Source: Nymphaea colorata
Lineage: Eukaryota > Streptophyta > Magnoliopsida > Nymphaeales > Nymphaeaceae
Length of the DNA: 64,000 nucleotides
Assembly (NCBI RefSeq): GCF_008831285.2
Contig: NC_045149.1
Location: forward strand, 12,092,629 to 12,156,628
Reading direction: 5' to 3'
Made by a program: the position numbers and the translations under genes. Below the pieces are notes generated by a model. The model was not told the origin of the DNA, did not search any database, and saw nothing but the letters and a program-made list of their open reading frames with translations. Numbering within the stretch: the first letter of the stretch is position 1; each line of letters starts with the position of its first letter. Below, piece by piece: positions 22,135 to 34,842 of the stretch.

Positions 22135-25100
22135 ATGGGGGGAGATTGGCAGGAGCTGGGGCAGTCCGTTCTGCTGGGGCTCATATTCTCCTTCCTCGTC
22201 GCCAAGCTTTTTTCGGTCGTCTTCGCCTTCCGGGATGAGAATCTTAGAGTGGTCAGGGAGGAAAAGGTTGCCCTTCAAGCGACGGGCGAGGCCACCGATT
22301 TCGTTCCTGACCCCGCTTCTGTGCCCGCAGGGCCATCACATGCTGCTGGAGACGGCGGGATTAGGTCTAGCGCGGTGCCGGAGGCGCCTAATTTTGCCGG
22401 CACCGTAGAGAGTTCTATGGACGAACAGGACGAGGACGATGATTGGGAAGGAGTAGAGACCACGGAGTTGGACGAGGAATTTACCGCTGCGACAACGTTT
22501 ATTGCAGCAGCTGCAGCGGGGGATCAATCTGCTCAGAAGGTCCCGACTGATGTGCAGCTGCAGCTTTATGGTTATTACAAGATTGCGACGGAGGGTCCTT
22601 GCAGAGTCCCTCAACCATCGGCACTCAAAATGTCTGCCCGGGCGAAATGGTACATCTTCTTGATTGTTCCTTTCTCTGTTATAAGTAATGCAGCTTTTGT
22701 TGTCAGAGGTATCGGTTTCAGGATCATGAAATGTAAATGGAAACGCTATGTTTAGATTAAGAAGTACTATAGGTCTATATGTTGGCGTAAAATCTGAAGT
22801 AAGGTACTTCTTTGCCATTTATGGAAAATAAAAACCCAGTCTAAAACTAAATCAAGCAAGTTAGAGGTGAAAGGATGAAAGAAAAAGCCACTTAATGTTT
22901 CCCTTATGGCCTTATCAGGTGCTACTATTTTTCTTTTACTTCTGTTTTCCCCGTGATTTTGTGCTCCCCGGACTGCGCACGGTTAATGTATCGGTAGGCG
23001 GAGTGACAAGAATAGGTAAGACCGTCTCTAGCCTTTCTTCTTCATTTTTATTTTTCGGTTCATCTTTAAGGTCCATCTGAAGGAGTTGATTCAACTTTTC
23101 GGCAATTTTTGACGTCATGTTGGTCATAGAAGCTCACTTTGTCGATTTTAGTTTGGTTTCCGTCCAGTAACAGGATGGGCAGTATTAACAAAGTTATTAT
23201 TATGACAAATAAATAATAAATTGTTGAAAACGGAGGGATCTTGCTCCAGAAGAGAAAAAGGAAAGGAACAAATGGCCTTGGTGATCAAGCTTGCATTGCA
23301 AAGCTGAAGAAGCTAATGGGAAATTAAGATGATTGATGTTAATTCCCAATGAAATTTGGGGTTGACTCCAGTGAAAATTTTCTTGGTATTCTTGTTGCGG
23401 CCAACCTTATTAGGGTTTTCTTTACTTTTTCTATAGGCGATGGTTTGACTTTAGTAGTTCATCCCGTACTGCTAGTGTGTTGAACTCTTGACTTCTATCA
23501 ATTCAAAGGTCCTAAGTCCCACTCCTAACCAAGTGCCTAGGGCTATTGCGGCCAATGTTGTAAGGTGGGTAATGTAACTCATAACCTAGATGCACATCTT
23601 AATGTGAAAAACTATAACTTTTTAATCTTAGAAATCCAAAGAAAAAAGAAAAGAAAAGATGAGTACGAATTTGGAAGACATCAGTAAAAACAGGAAAAAC
23701 ATGCTTTTTATATAACATGTCAAGCGTCAAGCATAAACACAGAGACGAACATTCAGCAGTTTAACATCCATAGGGGTAACAACTTAACACGCATAAGTCA
23801 CTCAATGTCATGATGTCATAAACCATCCAGAAATAAACTTAAAGTCTTATACATTACAAGATAAACTTTTTTGGTAAAATTGACAAATGAAATGATCATT
23901 TATCATTATCTTCATATCTATCTTCTCTGACAAATATTGGCTAGATCATGTTTAAGTAATATGATGTTTGCATAACGGCATCATGAGGTTGGTCCATCCA
24001 CCTGCAATCTGTAATCCTCCCTGTATGCATATACTATTTTGTTCCCTTGAGGTGGCCTTTGATAGACTCTTTTGCTTTTTCTATATTGCCGTTTTAAAGC
24101 TCGTTAACTGACTCAGATGGAATCCCTTCTGAGTCAATCAGACTTGTCACAACCGGGTCAAATTCGCTTGACACTTTTGCAACACAGTTCTTACTATTTT
24201 ATGTTTGTAAAGTTACTGTTCTAATAAGTTAATAACTTAATACATCTTTGGTGATATGTGCAAGGAATGCTTGGCAGAGATTGGGTACCATGTCTCCAGA
24301 AGAAGCAATGCAAAACTACATTAACATTGTGAATGAGCTGTATCCTACCTGGTCAGCTGGTGGATCTTCTGTAAGCTGTAACATTTATTTCTTAGTTTCA
24401 TGTTCTGAGCACTTATTCCTGCTTCTCCTCCCTTTCCTCTTTCAAGTTCTTATCATTTCAGTTTTGTTCTTCTGGCAGCATCACCAATGTAAGGAAAACC
24501 GAGGTGGTGAATCTAGCTCTCCGGGAAAAGGACCAATGGGACCTGTTTTCAGCTCATTGGTTCATGAGGAAGATTCTGATCATGAATTGTATGTGTCATT
24601 CTATAGTAGTATAATTGTGTTTATGCTGTAGCTCAATTTTCCATATTTTCCCTTTAGGGTTAACATCATATCTTGTATGATAGAGTAGTAGTAAGCAATG
24701 CTGTGTATAATGTAAGCCATATGGTCCGTAGCGACTGGGTGAAGTTTTGTAATGTAACAAACATAAAAAAAAGTTGTTAGGGAAGTTTCCAGTACGCAAC
24801 TAAACTCTCAACATAATTAGAAGGCACACCTTAGGTTTTAATATTGTAAAAGTACACCTGATATTTTTTATGGTTAATCAAAAAGGTCGTTTAGTTGGTT
24901 TGCTGTTAAGTGGGTGGAGTTACCTTTTTACCCTCCAGAGGCAATTTTAAAGAAGAAACTTAACCTTGTCTACTATTTTTAGAAGTACACCTATATAAAA
25001 TTCAGTAAAAATCAATAAAATATGCTTCCCATCAGACACATATGACATATATAACAATGAACACTCGTTATTTCAACATGTATAAATCACATAAAGTCAT

Positions 25101-26059
25101 ACGCTGTTACCAGCTGAGCTTAAAATCTTCTACATCACGAAATAAACTTGTCCATTACAAATGACAAATGAAGATATGGTCATCATCATCTTCATCTTTG
25201 TCTTCATTTTCATTTTCATTTCTTCCTTCAGATCTGGTATACACAGGCTGCTCATCATCAACCTTCTCTACGTTTTAGACATGAACCATTTAGGATTTTT
25301 CTCTTGAAATGTGGTAGAAGGTTCTTCTTGAACTTGTAAATCTAGTAAATTAAAGTGGTCCGAGCTGATGGGAACAACTTGCTCTCTACGCTCTTCTATT
25401 GTTTTTTGTAGTTGTCTAAATAAGTGAAAATTTTTTAGTATATATTATAAAGCAAGTGTAGGTTAGTTGGACAACTATCAAATAGGTGTACATTACTTTA
25501 TTATCTTTGTTGCATTTGCATATTATGCCAAACATAGACAAGGTCATTCAACTTGTTATGTTTCACTCATAGCCACAAATATTGTTCTTCGGTTTTTAAC
25601 GGCAAAGTTTTTCTCAGGTATTTTTCTTGGAAAAATCTCGAAAAATCTTGGCAGTTTATTTTTTCTCCTTCTTCTCTCCTGTTATTATTTTCTTTTTCTT
25701 CTTCTCTTGTTTTAAAATGGCAGCTCATCTTCCCCCTTTTCTTCCTCTTGTGCTCCTCCTCCTCCTTCTTATTGTTCTTCCATTCTCTTTTTTTTAAACG
25801 TTTGTGTTCTTCTTTCTTTATTTTTTTTTTTTAAAATTTGATTGCTGTTTTCTTCTTGCGCTCTTTCTTTTTCTCCTTCTTCCTCTTCTTCTATCATTTT
25901 TTTTTTCAAAATTTTAATTGTTATCTGCTTATTTTAATATATATTTTTTAATTTTTTTCATCTTGGTGTACTATAATAAACATGAGGGCTTATGTGATTG
26001 TGTATGGTACAGTATGTATATATGTGTGTGCGTGTGTGTGTGTGTGTGTGTGTGCATAG

Positions 26060-26111
<52 letters not shown>

Positions 26112-29100
26112 GACCTAGGCATGCTTTTGAAATGGCGTTCTTAAACTTGGGTTATTCGTCAAACTTGGATATTTTCCAAATTCAGAAGAAAACTTGCACT
26201 AATTCTAATCTGAATGCTAAATACATTGATCCCAACTGATCGGAATGAGATTTAAGATAAGTTGCTGAAGAAACAGATCTGACATGTTAACATCATTAAC
26301 ATACTGTCTCTGCCGAAGTTCAAACTTGACTGCCATATAGTTAGATGAGCTACTCCACACCTGCCTGTCCCTGATTCAACAGAATAATAACCAGAAGAAC
26401 ACAATTATGTAGGTCCTAAACCACATCATTGGAACAACAATGGATATTTGCAAAACTATTCATAGAATACAGTTATACAAGTTGACAAGCAAAAGAAAGT
26501 TTTGTTACTTATATAAACATATTTTTTCAGTAGTTGTATTGAACATAGAGCATTCCCATACAAATTAGACAACCTATATATATATATTACGTAGGGGAGT
26601 TCAAATTTGTCGGATGATGGATGTCGCTGGACTGCTAAAAGTTAAAAAATTGTCACTAAAAAATAGTCGCTACAGGAGCATTAGCAATGCTATGGTGTTA
26701 ATGGTGCTTTCAGCAAGAGAACCTTAATTTGTGTAATATGGCAACATCCAGCATGCAGTAGACTTGAAGCCTATATATATATCCTGTAATGGAGATGTGT
26801 AGAACAGCTCTATTGCTGACCATGACCTTGGATTCTTTATCAATATTCACTACGTTTAGTCATTGCTGTGCATCATGGCCTGAGTCACATGGACTCATGT
26901 CAATGTGGGGTCAGTTTGGTGCAACAATCGGCAATTTGCTTTCTTTTCTGTTGAATCGTTGATTGATTGATAACATTCTTAGTTGTTAATTTTGTTGTTC
27001 ATTGACTATACAGATACACTAAAAAATATGAAAGATTATTAGAGATACTGGTAGCAGCCAGGATATGGTCTAATAATTCATGGTTGTGGGGTTGGATCGG
27101 TTAGTTGTATTAAAGCAGGGAAGGTGAAAAGCATTATAATATAAACTTTTTGCACAGAAAACATGAATTTTGGGAGAGAATTCAGGGGAAGGTTAAAAAA
27201 AAACAAAGTGCACGTGCAAAATTATACCTTACAGGAAGGTAATGACAACCGATTACAACGTTACAAGGCATTATAGGGCATCACGTTATTTAAGGTCCCA
27301 TTACAATTTTCTTCTGCCAGTTTTACGTGATTCCAAACCACTTAACAAACAAGAAAGAGGGAAAAAAGGAACTTGGTGGGGCAATTGATCAGTTACATAC
27401 ATGTATAGCCCATGGCCAATCTCCAGATTCAATTAAAAAAAGCAAGCGAGACCAATTTGCTACCATATCACTTGGCTTTCACTTCTTCCCTGCATTTTCA
27501 GCATTGCAGTGGAGATGCTCCCTTTAGATGTCCGGATTGATGGTTTTCCTGATATTGAATAGGTTTTGGATCTCATTCTTATTCCTAATGCAGTTGTATA
27601 TTTCATATTCCACTTCTTTGGTTCCTTGGTCCTGTGAAGATGCCCACCTACACTTTTTAACTGAAATTAAACTTATGTAAAATTTTGTCCAAATGTTTAG
27701 CCCCCCAAATGAACTTACTACCATATTAATTTGCTTTCACTTCGTCCCTGCATTTCTTAATGTTGCAGTGGGAAGACAAATATTTGGTTTATGGATTGAT
27801 GGCTTTCCTGAACTTGAACACGTTTTGGATCTGAATCTTATTCCTAATCTATTTGTATATTCCAAATTTTATTATTTTGGTCCTTTACTTGGTCCGCTCA
27901 AGATACCGATCAATGCTTTCTAACTGTAACCATACTTTGTAAAATTTTGTAGAAAATGCTTAGTTTGTTGTATACAAGAAGAAGTCCAATATTTAGTTCA
28001 AACTTCAAAGAGCTTTTTTGGGTTGATTTTATCAAATGGAGTTTTTGTTGTCTTGTGTTATATACCTATCTAGTATGACTTGAAGGTAAGGGATTTAAGA
28101 TACTTCCTGACAAGTGTAAGTCGGTTCAAATACCTACCGAGTAGCTCTAATTTTTGACACATGAGTTTAGTTGCGGACACAACAACAGTACATACCTGTA
28201 CCCCTATTTGAATTAGATTAGACAGTACTATCACCGTCAAATATTTACCAGTTTCACCTGTTGCACTCCTGCAGCACTTATGTATGTGACATATCCTCTA
28301 ATTAGCTTTTCTTTCCTTGACTAGATTACCAGCCTGTGCAGGTAGTTCATGATCTAACCTGTGCTTCTTATAGTTTCACAGGCCTTCAAAAGGGACCATC
28401 AACAGTCAGCATTTGATTAAATAGTTCAAATGTCTTTATTGATAATGTCTGTTGTAGTTGTGTGGATTACTATAGTAATGTGATTCTTTACTAGGATTTG
28501 AGGAGTTCTTCATCTCATAGCTTATATTTTCCAAATGGTACTGTATCATCAAAATCTGAAAAAGGACTTGTCATGTAGTTCATGCTTGAAGTTTAACTTA
28601 GAGTGGGTGTAGGCGGCTCCTGTTGCTTGCTGTGCATGAATCGTGGTACTTTTACTGTGTCAATCTGGAGTAATGTCTGAGAAACTGATGAATTGGTTGG
28701 TAAAATGTATTTGTTATTTTTCTGTGGCAAAGGGAGTTATAAAATGTAAAGGAGCTTTCCTTCATCATCATAAATCTAATCGTGTTTTATTTTGTCCATT
28801 TTCATAAATCTAAACATGTTTTATTTTGTTGTAGAAAGCTGGATGCCATCCATATCTCTGCGAGGGAGGGAGACGTTGACAGCTTGTTGAAACAACTTGA
28901 ACATGGTGTTCCGGTCAATATAAAGGGTATGTATGCATGCTTGCTTAGTTTTCTTCCTTTGTCATTTTTTGGTAGTATTACAGATTTACAGCTATTGATT
29001 GCTAGGCACATCACATTACTGTGCTTATTGTATGAATTCTGCTTCTTTTCTTTTCGGTTACTCCTGGAAGACATTCCAAGGAGGTTAAGTAATAGATCCT

Positions 29101-30951
29101 ATGTTGTGGTCAGCATTTACTCCTTTGGAACTTTCTTCAACCTTATTGTATGAATCTTGTGAATTATAAGTTACCTTCTTTCTAGGTTCAAGTAGTCAGT
29201 CCCTTTCATCTTGTATTGAATTTTCTAAATGATAAATCTGGGCGTAACTCATGGTCCCAGGTTAAATCAAGAAAAAGTAGTTAGTCTTTTTCACAAAAAT
29301 TTTTCTTCAAGGGAACCTTTCTTGCTGTTGAGAAGTTTTGGTGAAAATCTCAATGTTCAACTTTAATCAGTTTACCGCCATTGAATGGAAAGGTTCACAT
29401 TTTCATACCCAAAATATTTCCAACTATTTGTCCAGTAACATGCATGTCCTTTTTGACTCTGGATCTCAGAACCATCATACTCCATCATTTTTGTTCAAGT
29501 ATGTAAGATTTTGTAGCAATCAGTCATGCCTGTCTCTGAGCATGGAGTTTTTGATGTTGATAAGGGTGTTTTTTGTGAGGAAGAAGTGCGAAAAGCTAGC
29601 AAAAAGTGGTCTAACAAACATAAGGAAATGCAATATATGACGTATCCCATAAATGAAAATGCTTGTTGTGTCTTGGACCCTTGTTCACAATTCCTGTCTT
29701 TGTGGCTGTGCTTTTTGTTTATGGTTTTTGTTACTTTCGCTTTTTGTTGTTTGATCCACTCAATTTCTCATTGAATCTGATGGATAATTTTCTTTTTCTT
29801 AAGCATGATTTCTCATTTTCAAGTGAGGGGGTCATTTCAATTAGCCTGCATTTTGATCTGCCTCTTTCCATGACTCATGTTGTGCCTGGTGATTATTGGT
29901 TTCGGCCATTGCTAGTGCTAAGAGTCGTATGGAACTATTGTAATTTGCATATAGGAATTTGTTTCTGTACGCTTTACTGACTAGTTAAAGGGGCATAGCA
30001 TGTCGTACTTAGCATGGTTATGTCTACAATATGACTCTCGTATGTGAACACTGTTTGAATTTATTTTTAAGGTGCTTTAAACAAAATGGCCTGTTTCATT
30101 AGAGTCACGTTAAGACACTTAATTTTGCAGATAGTGATGGAAGGACCGCTCTACACTGGGCAGTAGACCGTGGCCACTTAAATGCTGTACAACTGCTTGT
30201 GAGTAAGGATTCAGATGTAAATGTGAAGGTAATGCTAAAGTGGCTCCTCTTTCCCGTTTCCTACACCATTTTCACCATACACCGCACTAAGTTTCTCAAA
30301 CCATTCTTGCAGTTTAATGTTCAATGAGAATGTTCTAGCGAGAAGCTTACTATGCATTTCATGTTGGTTTCATTCTTTGTGTGTGTGTGCATAGATATAA
30401 TATTCCATTTTTGCTGCCTAAGCTTATGTCACATCCAGGAGGGCCACTTCTACCTGAGCTTTTCTCATGTGCATTCCATGTGCATACCATAGAAATAATA
30501 GATTTTATTCAAGCTTTGCTGGTGAAAGTTGTATTGCTATCCTCTAATCTGAGAACCCTTAGCACTTGTATGCATCATTCAAGTGGGCTGGGGCCCCTCA
30601 TGCAGCCAAGAATACGACCCGGTTTAGCCAGGTTGTACCACAGGGTGTTAGGGTACTTTGATTTTGGAGACCTTGAGTCATGTCATGAGGTGTAGTCTGG
30701 ATTCATTTTCTCTGTCAAAACACTGTCGTATTTATATCCTTTTTTTTTCCTGCTTGTTTTTACTTCTTTCCCTGATGAAATGATCCGTGCAGGATAATGA
30801 AGGCCAAACACCTTTACACTATGCAGTTTTGTGTGAGAGGCAGGGAATCTGTGAATATCTTGTCAAGAATGGTGGTGACCTTACCATTGTGGACAATGAT
30901 GGCAGCACACCTCGTAGTCTTTGCACTTTGATGTGGCCATGTATGCAGTGA
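22135..30951 (+). CDS. ACBP1/2: Class II acyl-CoA-binding protein with ankyrin repeats, six exons
   Basis: Proposed exons: 22135-22649, 24265-24370, 24479-24588, 28835-28926, 30131-30228, 30793-30951; all introns are GT-AG, the sum is 1080 nt and gives 359 residues. Order: hydrophobic anchor at about residues 10-31 preceded by DWQELGQ; acidic linker at 95-112; ACB domain at about 113-203 with LYGYYKIATEGPC, SARAKWNAW and EEAMQNYINIV; linker; ankyrin repeats at about 245-350 (GRTALHWAVDRGHLNAVQLL, GQTPLHYAV, GSTPRSLC). This architecture and length match Arabidopsis ACBP1/ACBP2 (338 and 354 aa), which bind long-chain acyl-CoA esters at the ER and plasma membrane and recruit partners through the ankyrin region. 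Intron 3 is long (4.2 kb). Orthology to ACBP1 versus ACBP2 is not resolved. Start choice: first Met of the conserved anchor, with no earlier plausible Met in frame close by. Confidence 0.93.
23690..23960. repeat. Dispersed repeat in ACBP intron 1 (partner in intron 3)
   Basis: Parts of this stretch (CACGCATAAGTCACTCAATG, ATACATTACAAGATAAACTT, TGACAAATGAA) resemble 25075-25185 in intron 3 (ACATGTATAAATCACATAAAG, CTACATCACGAAATAAACTT, TGACAAATGAAGAT). Both precede an ATCTTCAT-rich run. They look like two old copies of one mobile repeat; the class is unknown. Confidence 0.4.
26022..26109. repeat. (GT)n followed by (GA)n compound microsatellite
   Basis: In ACBP intron 3, GTGTGTG repeats run to about 26055 and AGAGAG repeats cover about 26064-26109. 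The surrounding 25620-25915 is strongly T/C-rich. Confidence 0.85.
27455..27964. repeat. Tandem duplication in ACBP intron 3, period about 258 bp
   Basis: 27455-27703 and 27713-27964 share a long run of landmarks in order: CTACCATAT, TTTCACTTC(T/G)TCCCTGCATTT, TTGCAGTGG, GATTGATGG(T/C)TTTCCTGA, GTTTTGGATCT, CTTATTCCTAAT and GTAAAATTTTGT. Point changes and small indels separate the copies. Neither copy fits as an ACBP exon. Confidence 0.8.
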
Positions 30952-31123
30952 AGCATATTCCACAGCCTTAATGTGACCTGTATATTTATTTTTTTCTTCT
31001 TCAGTTTAAAAATTTCACTCGCAGAACCTTCTATACTATCTGTATATAAGCTTCATTGGTGCAAATCTACCTACATTGAAGTTGATGAACATTATTTTTC
31101 TTCGTCATCCAACATGTCTACAC

Positions 31124-31188
31124 ACAGACACACACAGACACCTCGAGATACAGAGAGAGAGAGAGAGAGAGAGAGCGAGAGCGAGAGT
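31124..31188. repeat. CA/GA microsatellite
   Basis: CACACAGACACACACAGACA is followed by a GAGAGA tract, downstream of the ACBP stop codon and possibly in its 3' region. It generates repetitive false ORFs on both strands. Confidence 0.85.
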
Positions 31189-31789
31189 TCATTACAATAA
31201 CAAGAGGTCAAATAGTTTGCTATAAAGTTGAAACTTTGAAGCTGATTATATGTTTGACCTTCTAACAGAGGGTTCATGGATGTGTTTCTTCCTACATGCG
31301 GCCTACCGGGGGTTATATATGCCCCATGAAAAGTATGGTTATGCAAGTTTCAGAAAAAACAGAAGTGCCCATTCAAAAGCCAATACAAATTTATATATTA
31401 TTTTTCCAAATGGATGGCCATTGCTACGATGACAAAATAATTCCTAGTGAAATATAATTGATGATCGTGTTTGGAGAATTGTCTTAAAAGAGTAGCTTCT
31501 TTCCTCAAAGAGAACATCTGGCTTTTTCTCTCATCTTGCAGAACGTCGTCTATTATGTTGCAAGGCTTTCAAAACATTGTTATTTGTTGTGTTTTTGGAT
31601 AAATGATAGCCATTTGCATGTATAGTAAAACATTGTTGTCAATTTGTTACGTTGAGAAATGGCTTAAATGGTCATATATTGTAAAGCATCCTGTTGTTAA
31701 ATAGGTACGTCAGGAAACAGCCGTGGGGTATAAATCATTGTGTAATTTAATGTACACTTAATCGTTCTGATGGAACTATTTGCAGTGCA

Positions 31790-32700
31790 CCATGTCAGTG
31801 TCTTATGAAGTGCTTGTCAATGAATTGCTTGGAAAACGATTCAGGGCTTGAGACAAGGAGATTTCATGTCCCTTTATCTATTTATCATGGTCATGGAGAT
31901 GTTCAATCCTAGAATTCAGTGTCAAGAAGAAGGTGTCATGTATGCAGATGATGTGTTTATGGTATCGAAGGTTTTTAGGCGGTCCTTCTATTTGATTCGA
32001 CATGGACTTCGAAAGTTTGACAGTCATGAAAGTTAATAAGAGAAGTCAAAACTGTTTGTCGGGAACCCTGTGGACTGTGATATAGATCAGCCGAAGGATA
32101 TTCTGCAATGGCCTATTGGAGATTTTCCTACTAGTTACCTTAGACTTTCTTTGTTCAGAGGCAGGGTTATTGAAGAGATATGCACACAGTTGCTGATTAA
32201 GATGGATAAGAGGCTTGCAGCTTGGAAGGCCAATATACTATCTTTTGCGGGCCAAATCACCCTCAATATGTTCTCGCTTTGCTTCCTCTATACTGGATGA
32301 TGGTTTTACAGGCTTTCAAATAAGATCATTTCTATAATTGAAAGAAGCTGTAAGCGCTTCTTGTGAAATGAAGATGATCCATGGGATCATCTTCACTACA
32401 TAAGTTGGGCGAACCGTTGCAAGCCATATGAAGAGGGTGGGAATGGGATGAGAAGGGCGAAGGTTCCTAATAGAGCGTTACTTGCGAGTAGATGTGGAGG
32501 CTTCTTATGTCGGAAGGTATTTGGGCCGATTTCTATAGGGATAACTACCTGTCGCTCCAAAGCTTATGGTCTATTAAAAGCTACGGTAAAGGCCCTTGGA
32601 GTTAGAAAAGCTTAGCATGAGGTTGAAAGTGGATTCAAGATAGAGTGATCTGGAAGATTGAGGATGATAAGAAATGTAGATTTTGGCTTGATTTATGGCG
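31790..32700 (+). pseudogene. LINE reverse transcriptase fragment
   Basis: Contains the fingers motif RQGD and an intact YADD catalytic box in one short frame, followed by thumb/connection blocks in other frames. Internal deletion between RQGD and YADD and multiple stops make it non-functional. The N-terminal endonuclease is absent, as expected for a 5'-truncated insertion. Confidence 0.75.
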
Positions 32701-32702
32701 AG

Positions 32703-32874
32703 TTAACTCTGGGCACCAGGCCGGGCTGCCGCCGGGTACCTGGTACCTGCCTTGACTCAGGGCTCGGGCCCGAGAAAACGTGACCCGGGTTGGCTGGGCT
32801 TGTTATCGGGCCGACCCGGTGAGCCCAATAAGCTCCGCTCGGGCCAATAAAGATTTTTTATTTTTTATTAATTT

Positions 32875-32905
<31 letters not shown>

Positions 32906-33141
32906 ATATTTTATTACTATTAATTATTTTTAAGTATTATTTTATATATTTTTTAATGTAATCGAGTCGGCTCAGGCCGGGCTTGGGTTTTTTGAGTTGG
33001 GCCGGCCCGGGCCCGACTCGTTATCAGGTGGGCTGGCCGATGCCGATGCTTAATGGCGAGATCAACCAATGATTTGGGATGTCGGAGAGCTCTAGACGGG
33101 CGGTTGTTGAGAAAGAAACGGCCCGATGCTGCCCAGGCTTA
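32703..33141. mobile_element. hAT-like MITE with duplicated right terminus
   Basis: The left end TTAACTCTGGGCACCAGGCC follows ATGGCGAG (32695-32702). The first right end (to 33052, complement TAAGCATCGGCATCGGCC) is followed by ATGGCGAG (33053-33060). A second right end (33119-33141, complement TAAGCCTGGGCAGCATCGGG) is again followed by ATGGCGAG (33142-33149). The 66 bp of LINE sequence between the two right ends repeats the LINE flank after 33142, so an 89-bp segment of terminus plus flank is duplicated. The interior is rich in CGGGCTCGGGCC motifs and has a CA/TA microsatellite (about 32875-32906). Non-coding. Confidence 0.7.
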
Positions 33142-33271
33142 ATGGCGAGATCAACGATTTGGGACGTCGGAGCTCTAGACCGGGGGTTGTTGAGAAAGAA
33201 AAGAGTATCCTCGTCATAAATGCTCCGTGTAGAGTGAGGGAGCCCTGATTGATTCTAGAGTGGACAGATAA

Positions 33272-33571
33272 ATGGATCACCTAACGAATAATGCTGATCA
33301 ACTACATTTGGTGCAGTGGGGCCCTGCTTGCACTTGTTGGTTCACCTTTTTGATGTGTGAAGGAAGTTTTCCCACTTGGACATGTTCAAAACAGGGTTTT
33401 TTTATTGCTAACTTTTGTTTATTTTACAGTAAAGATGGAGAGTTAAATGACCATGTGTTGTCAATCTGCAACGTTTTTAAGGCGATTTGGAAGTGGATTG
33501 CCTCCAAGTTGGGGGTATCTATGTTTCCATGTCAGGGAGTGTCAACTAATTTGAAAAATGAACGCAAGTGA
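33272..33571 (+). pseudogene. LINE C-terminal zinc-finger-like fragment
   Basis: Carries SICNVFKAIWKWIASKLG, resembling the HLFF.C...IW..I block of plant LINE zf-RVT domains. It continues the relic between the first and second transposon insertions. Confidence 0.6.
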
Positions 33572-33586
33572 GGATTGAGGGCAAGT

Positions 33587-33732
33587 AAGCCTGGGCATTG
33601 GGCCGACTCGGCCCAGCCCAGCCCGAAAATGAGCCGGGCTGTCGCCAAACCGACACCTGAAACTTGGGCTCGAGCCAGGCCCGACCATTCAAACTCGAGC
33701 CAGAGCCGGCCCGATCCGGTGCCCAGCTGTAG
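33587..33732. mobile_element. Short hAT-like MITE, 146 bp
   Basis: Termini AAGCCTGGGCATTGGGCC and, in complement, CTACAGCTGGGCACCGG. It is flanked by GGGCAAGT at 33579-33586 and 33733-33740 (8 bp, perfect; the boundary could shift one base). The interior is made of GCCCGA / CGGGCT motifs. It shares its TIR type with the element at 32703. Confidence 0.75.
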
Positions 33733-33761
33733 GGGCAAGTGGAGGAAGAGATGCTGGAAGG

Positions 33762-34842
33762 TGGGGCTGCACACGAGCCTAGTCAAGCTCAAGCTTGGCC
33801 GGCTTGAGCTCAGTTTGACTCATGTTTAGTCAGCTCGAGCTCAACACGAGCTTCACAATTCCAACTAGAACTTGACTCAAAGAGATTGGGTTCCAGATCA
33901 AGCTAGACTAGTTTAAACTCGTTTATCGTGTATGTTTTCTCCAAAAAGCGTAAACTAAAAATTCTATACTGTTTTTCATCTCCGAAGTTCAGGACTCAAT
34001 GCAGAAACACCCAAATTCCAGAAACCCAAAAAAAAAAAAGACATACCAGAAACAAAAACTTTAAGACTGTAATGTATCCCAACCGACACATACAACAATC
34101 CTGAAAAAGAACAAAACAATAAATGAGATCGAGAAACACACCAAAACCACATGCAGATGCATCGAGGAAACAAGAGACAACCGAATCGAAAACATAGAAA
34201 AGTAGAAACTTAAAAGTCAGGAGAAACGAGAAAGAAATGAAGAAAAGCCCAAGAATGCAAAACAGGAAATTGATAACAATAAACTTGAGATTAAGATAGA
34301 GAACTTGAGGACTGCTTACCTTTGGTCTCACCCACCCCACCCGTCGTAAAATTACCGGCGTCGCCATGGCCAATGCCATCTGCCATCATCGGAAGCTTCC
34401 ATCGAAGGTGAAGGAGAAAGGGTGAAGAGAGATGAGAGAAAAGATGATGAGGGTGGGTGACGAGAGAGAAAAATGGGAGGTCCTAATGAAAAGAGTAATG
34501 ATGAGGGTATATTGATTAATTGAGAATTAGGGTGAAAGGAAGCATGGGTGAAGAGAAGGAAAAAGAGAGAGAGGTGGTTGTAATGATGAGGGTGGGAGGA
34601 AGCGTAGGTGAGGAGAGAGCAAACTGAAAACTCGTGAAAGAAACAATAAGTAAACAAAAAAATAATGAAAAGTTTGTAAAATTTAACAAAAAAACAAAAA
34701 ACGGAGCGAGTGTAGTTTAGTTGAGTCAAGTCCAACCAATTCGAACTACTCAAGTTTATGTTTAAGCTTGAGCACTACTCTTATAAAAAATGAGTCAAGC
34801 TTGAGTCGAGACCGAGTTGGCTTGACTCGTTGTGCAGCGCTA
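33762..34842. mobile_element. hAT-like element, 1.08 kb, in LINE
   Basis: Left end TGGGGCTGCACACGAG; right end in complement TAGCGCTGCACAACGAG. Flanking 8-bp repeat CTGGAAGG / CTGGAAAG (33754-33761, 34843-34850) with one mismatch. GAGCTCAAGCTTGG-type motifs lie near both ends. The interior is purine-rich on the + strand and encodes no recognisable transposase. LINE sequence resumes at once after the right repeat (WKVVICWRLWW), confirming the boundaries. Confidence 0.75.

Noticed and set aside
21734-22408. 224-codon + strand ORF overlapping the ACBP start
   Set aside because: Its first part is the 51-bp MITE repeat and the rest is an out-of-frame shadow of ACBP exon 1.
22650-22755. Read-through of ACBP exon 1 to a stop at 22755
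   Set aside because: The ACB domain is cut at KW and resumes exactly at 24265 (NAW...), so the GT at 22650 is the donor.
22336-22818. 160-codon - strand ORF opposite ACBP exon 1
   Set aside because: Antisense shadow of a strongly supported coding exon.
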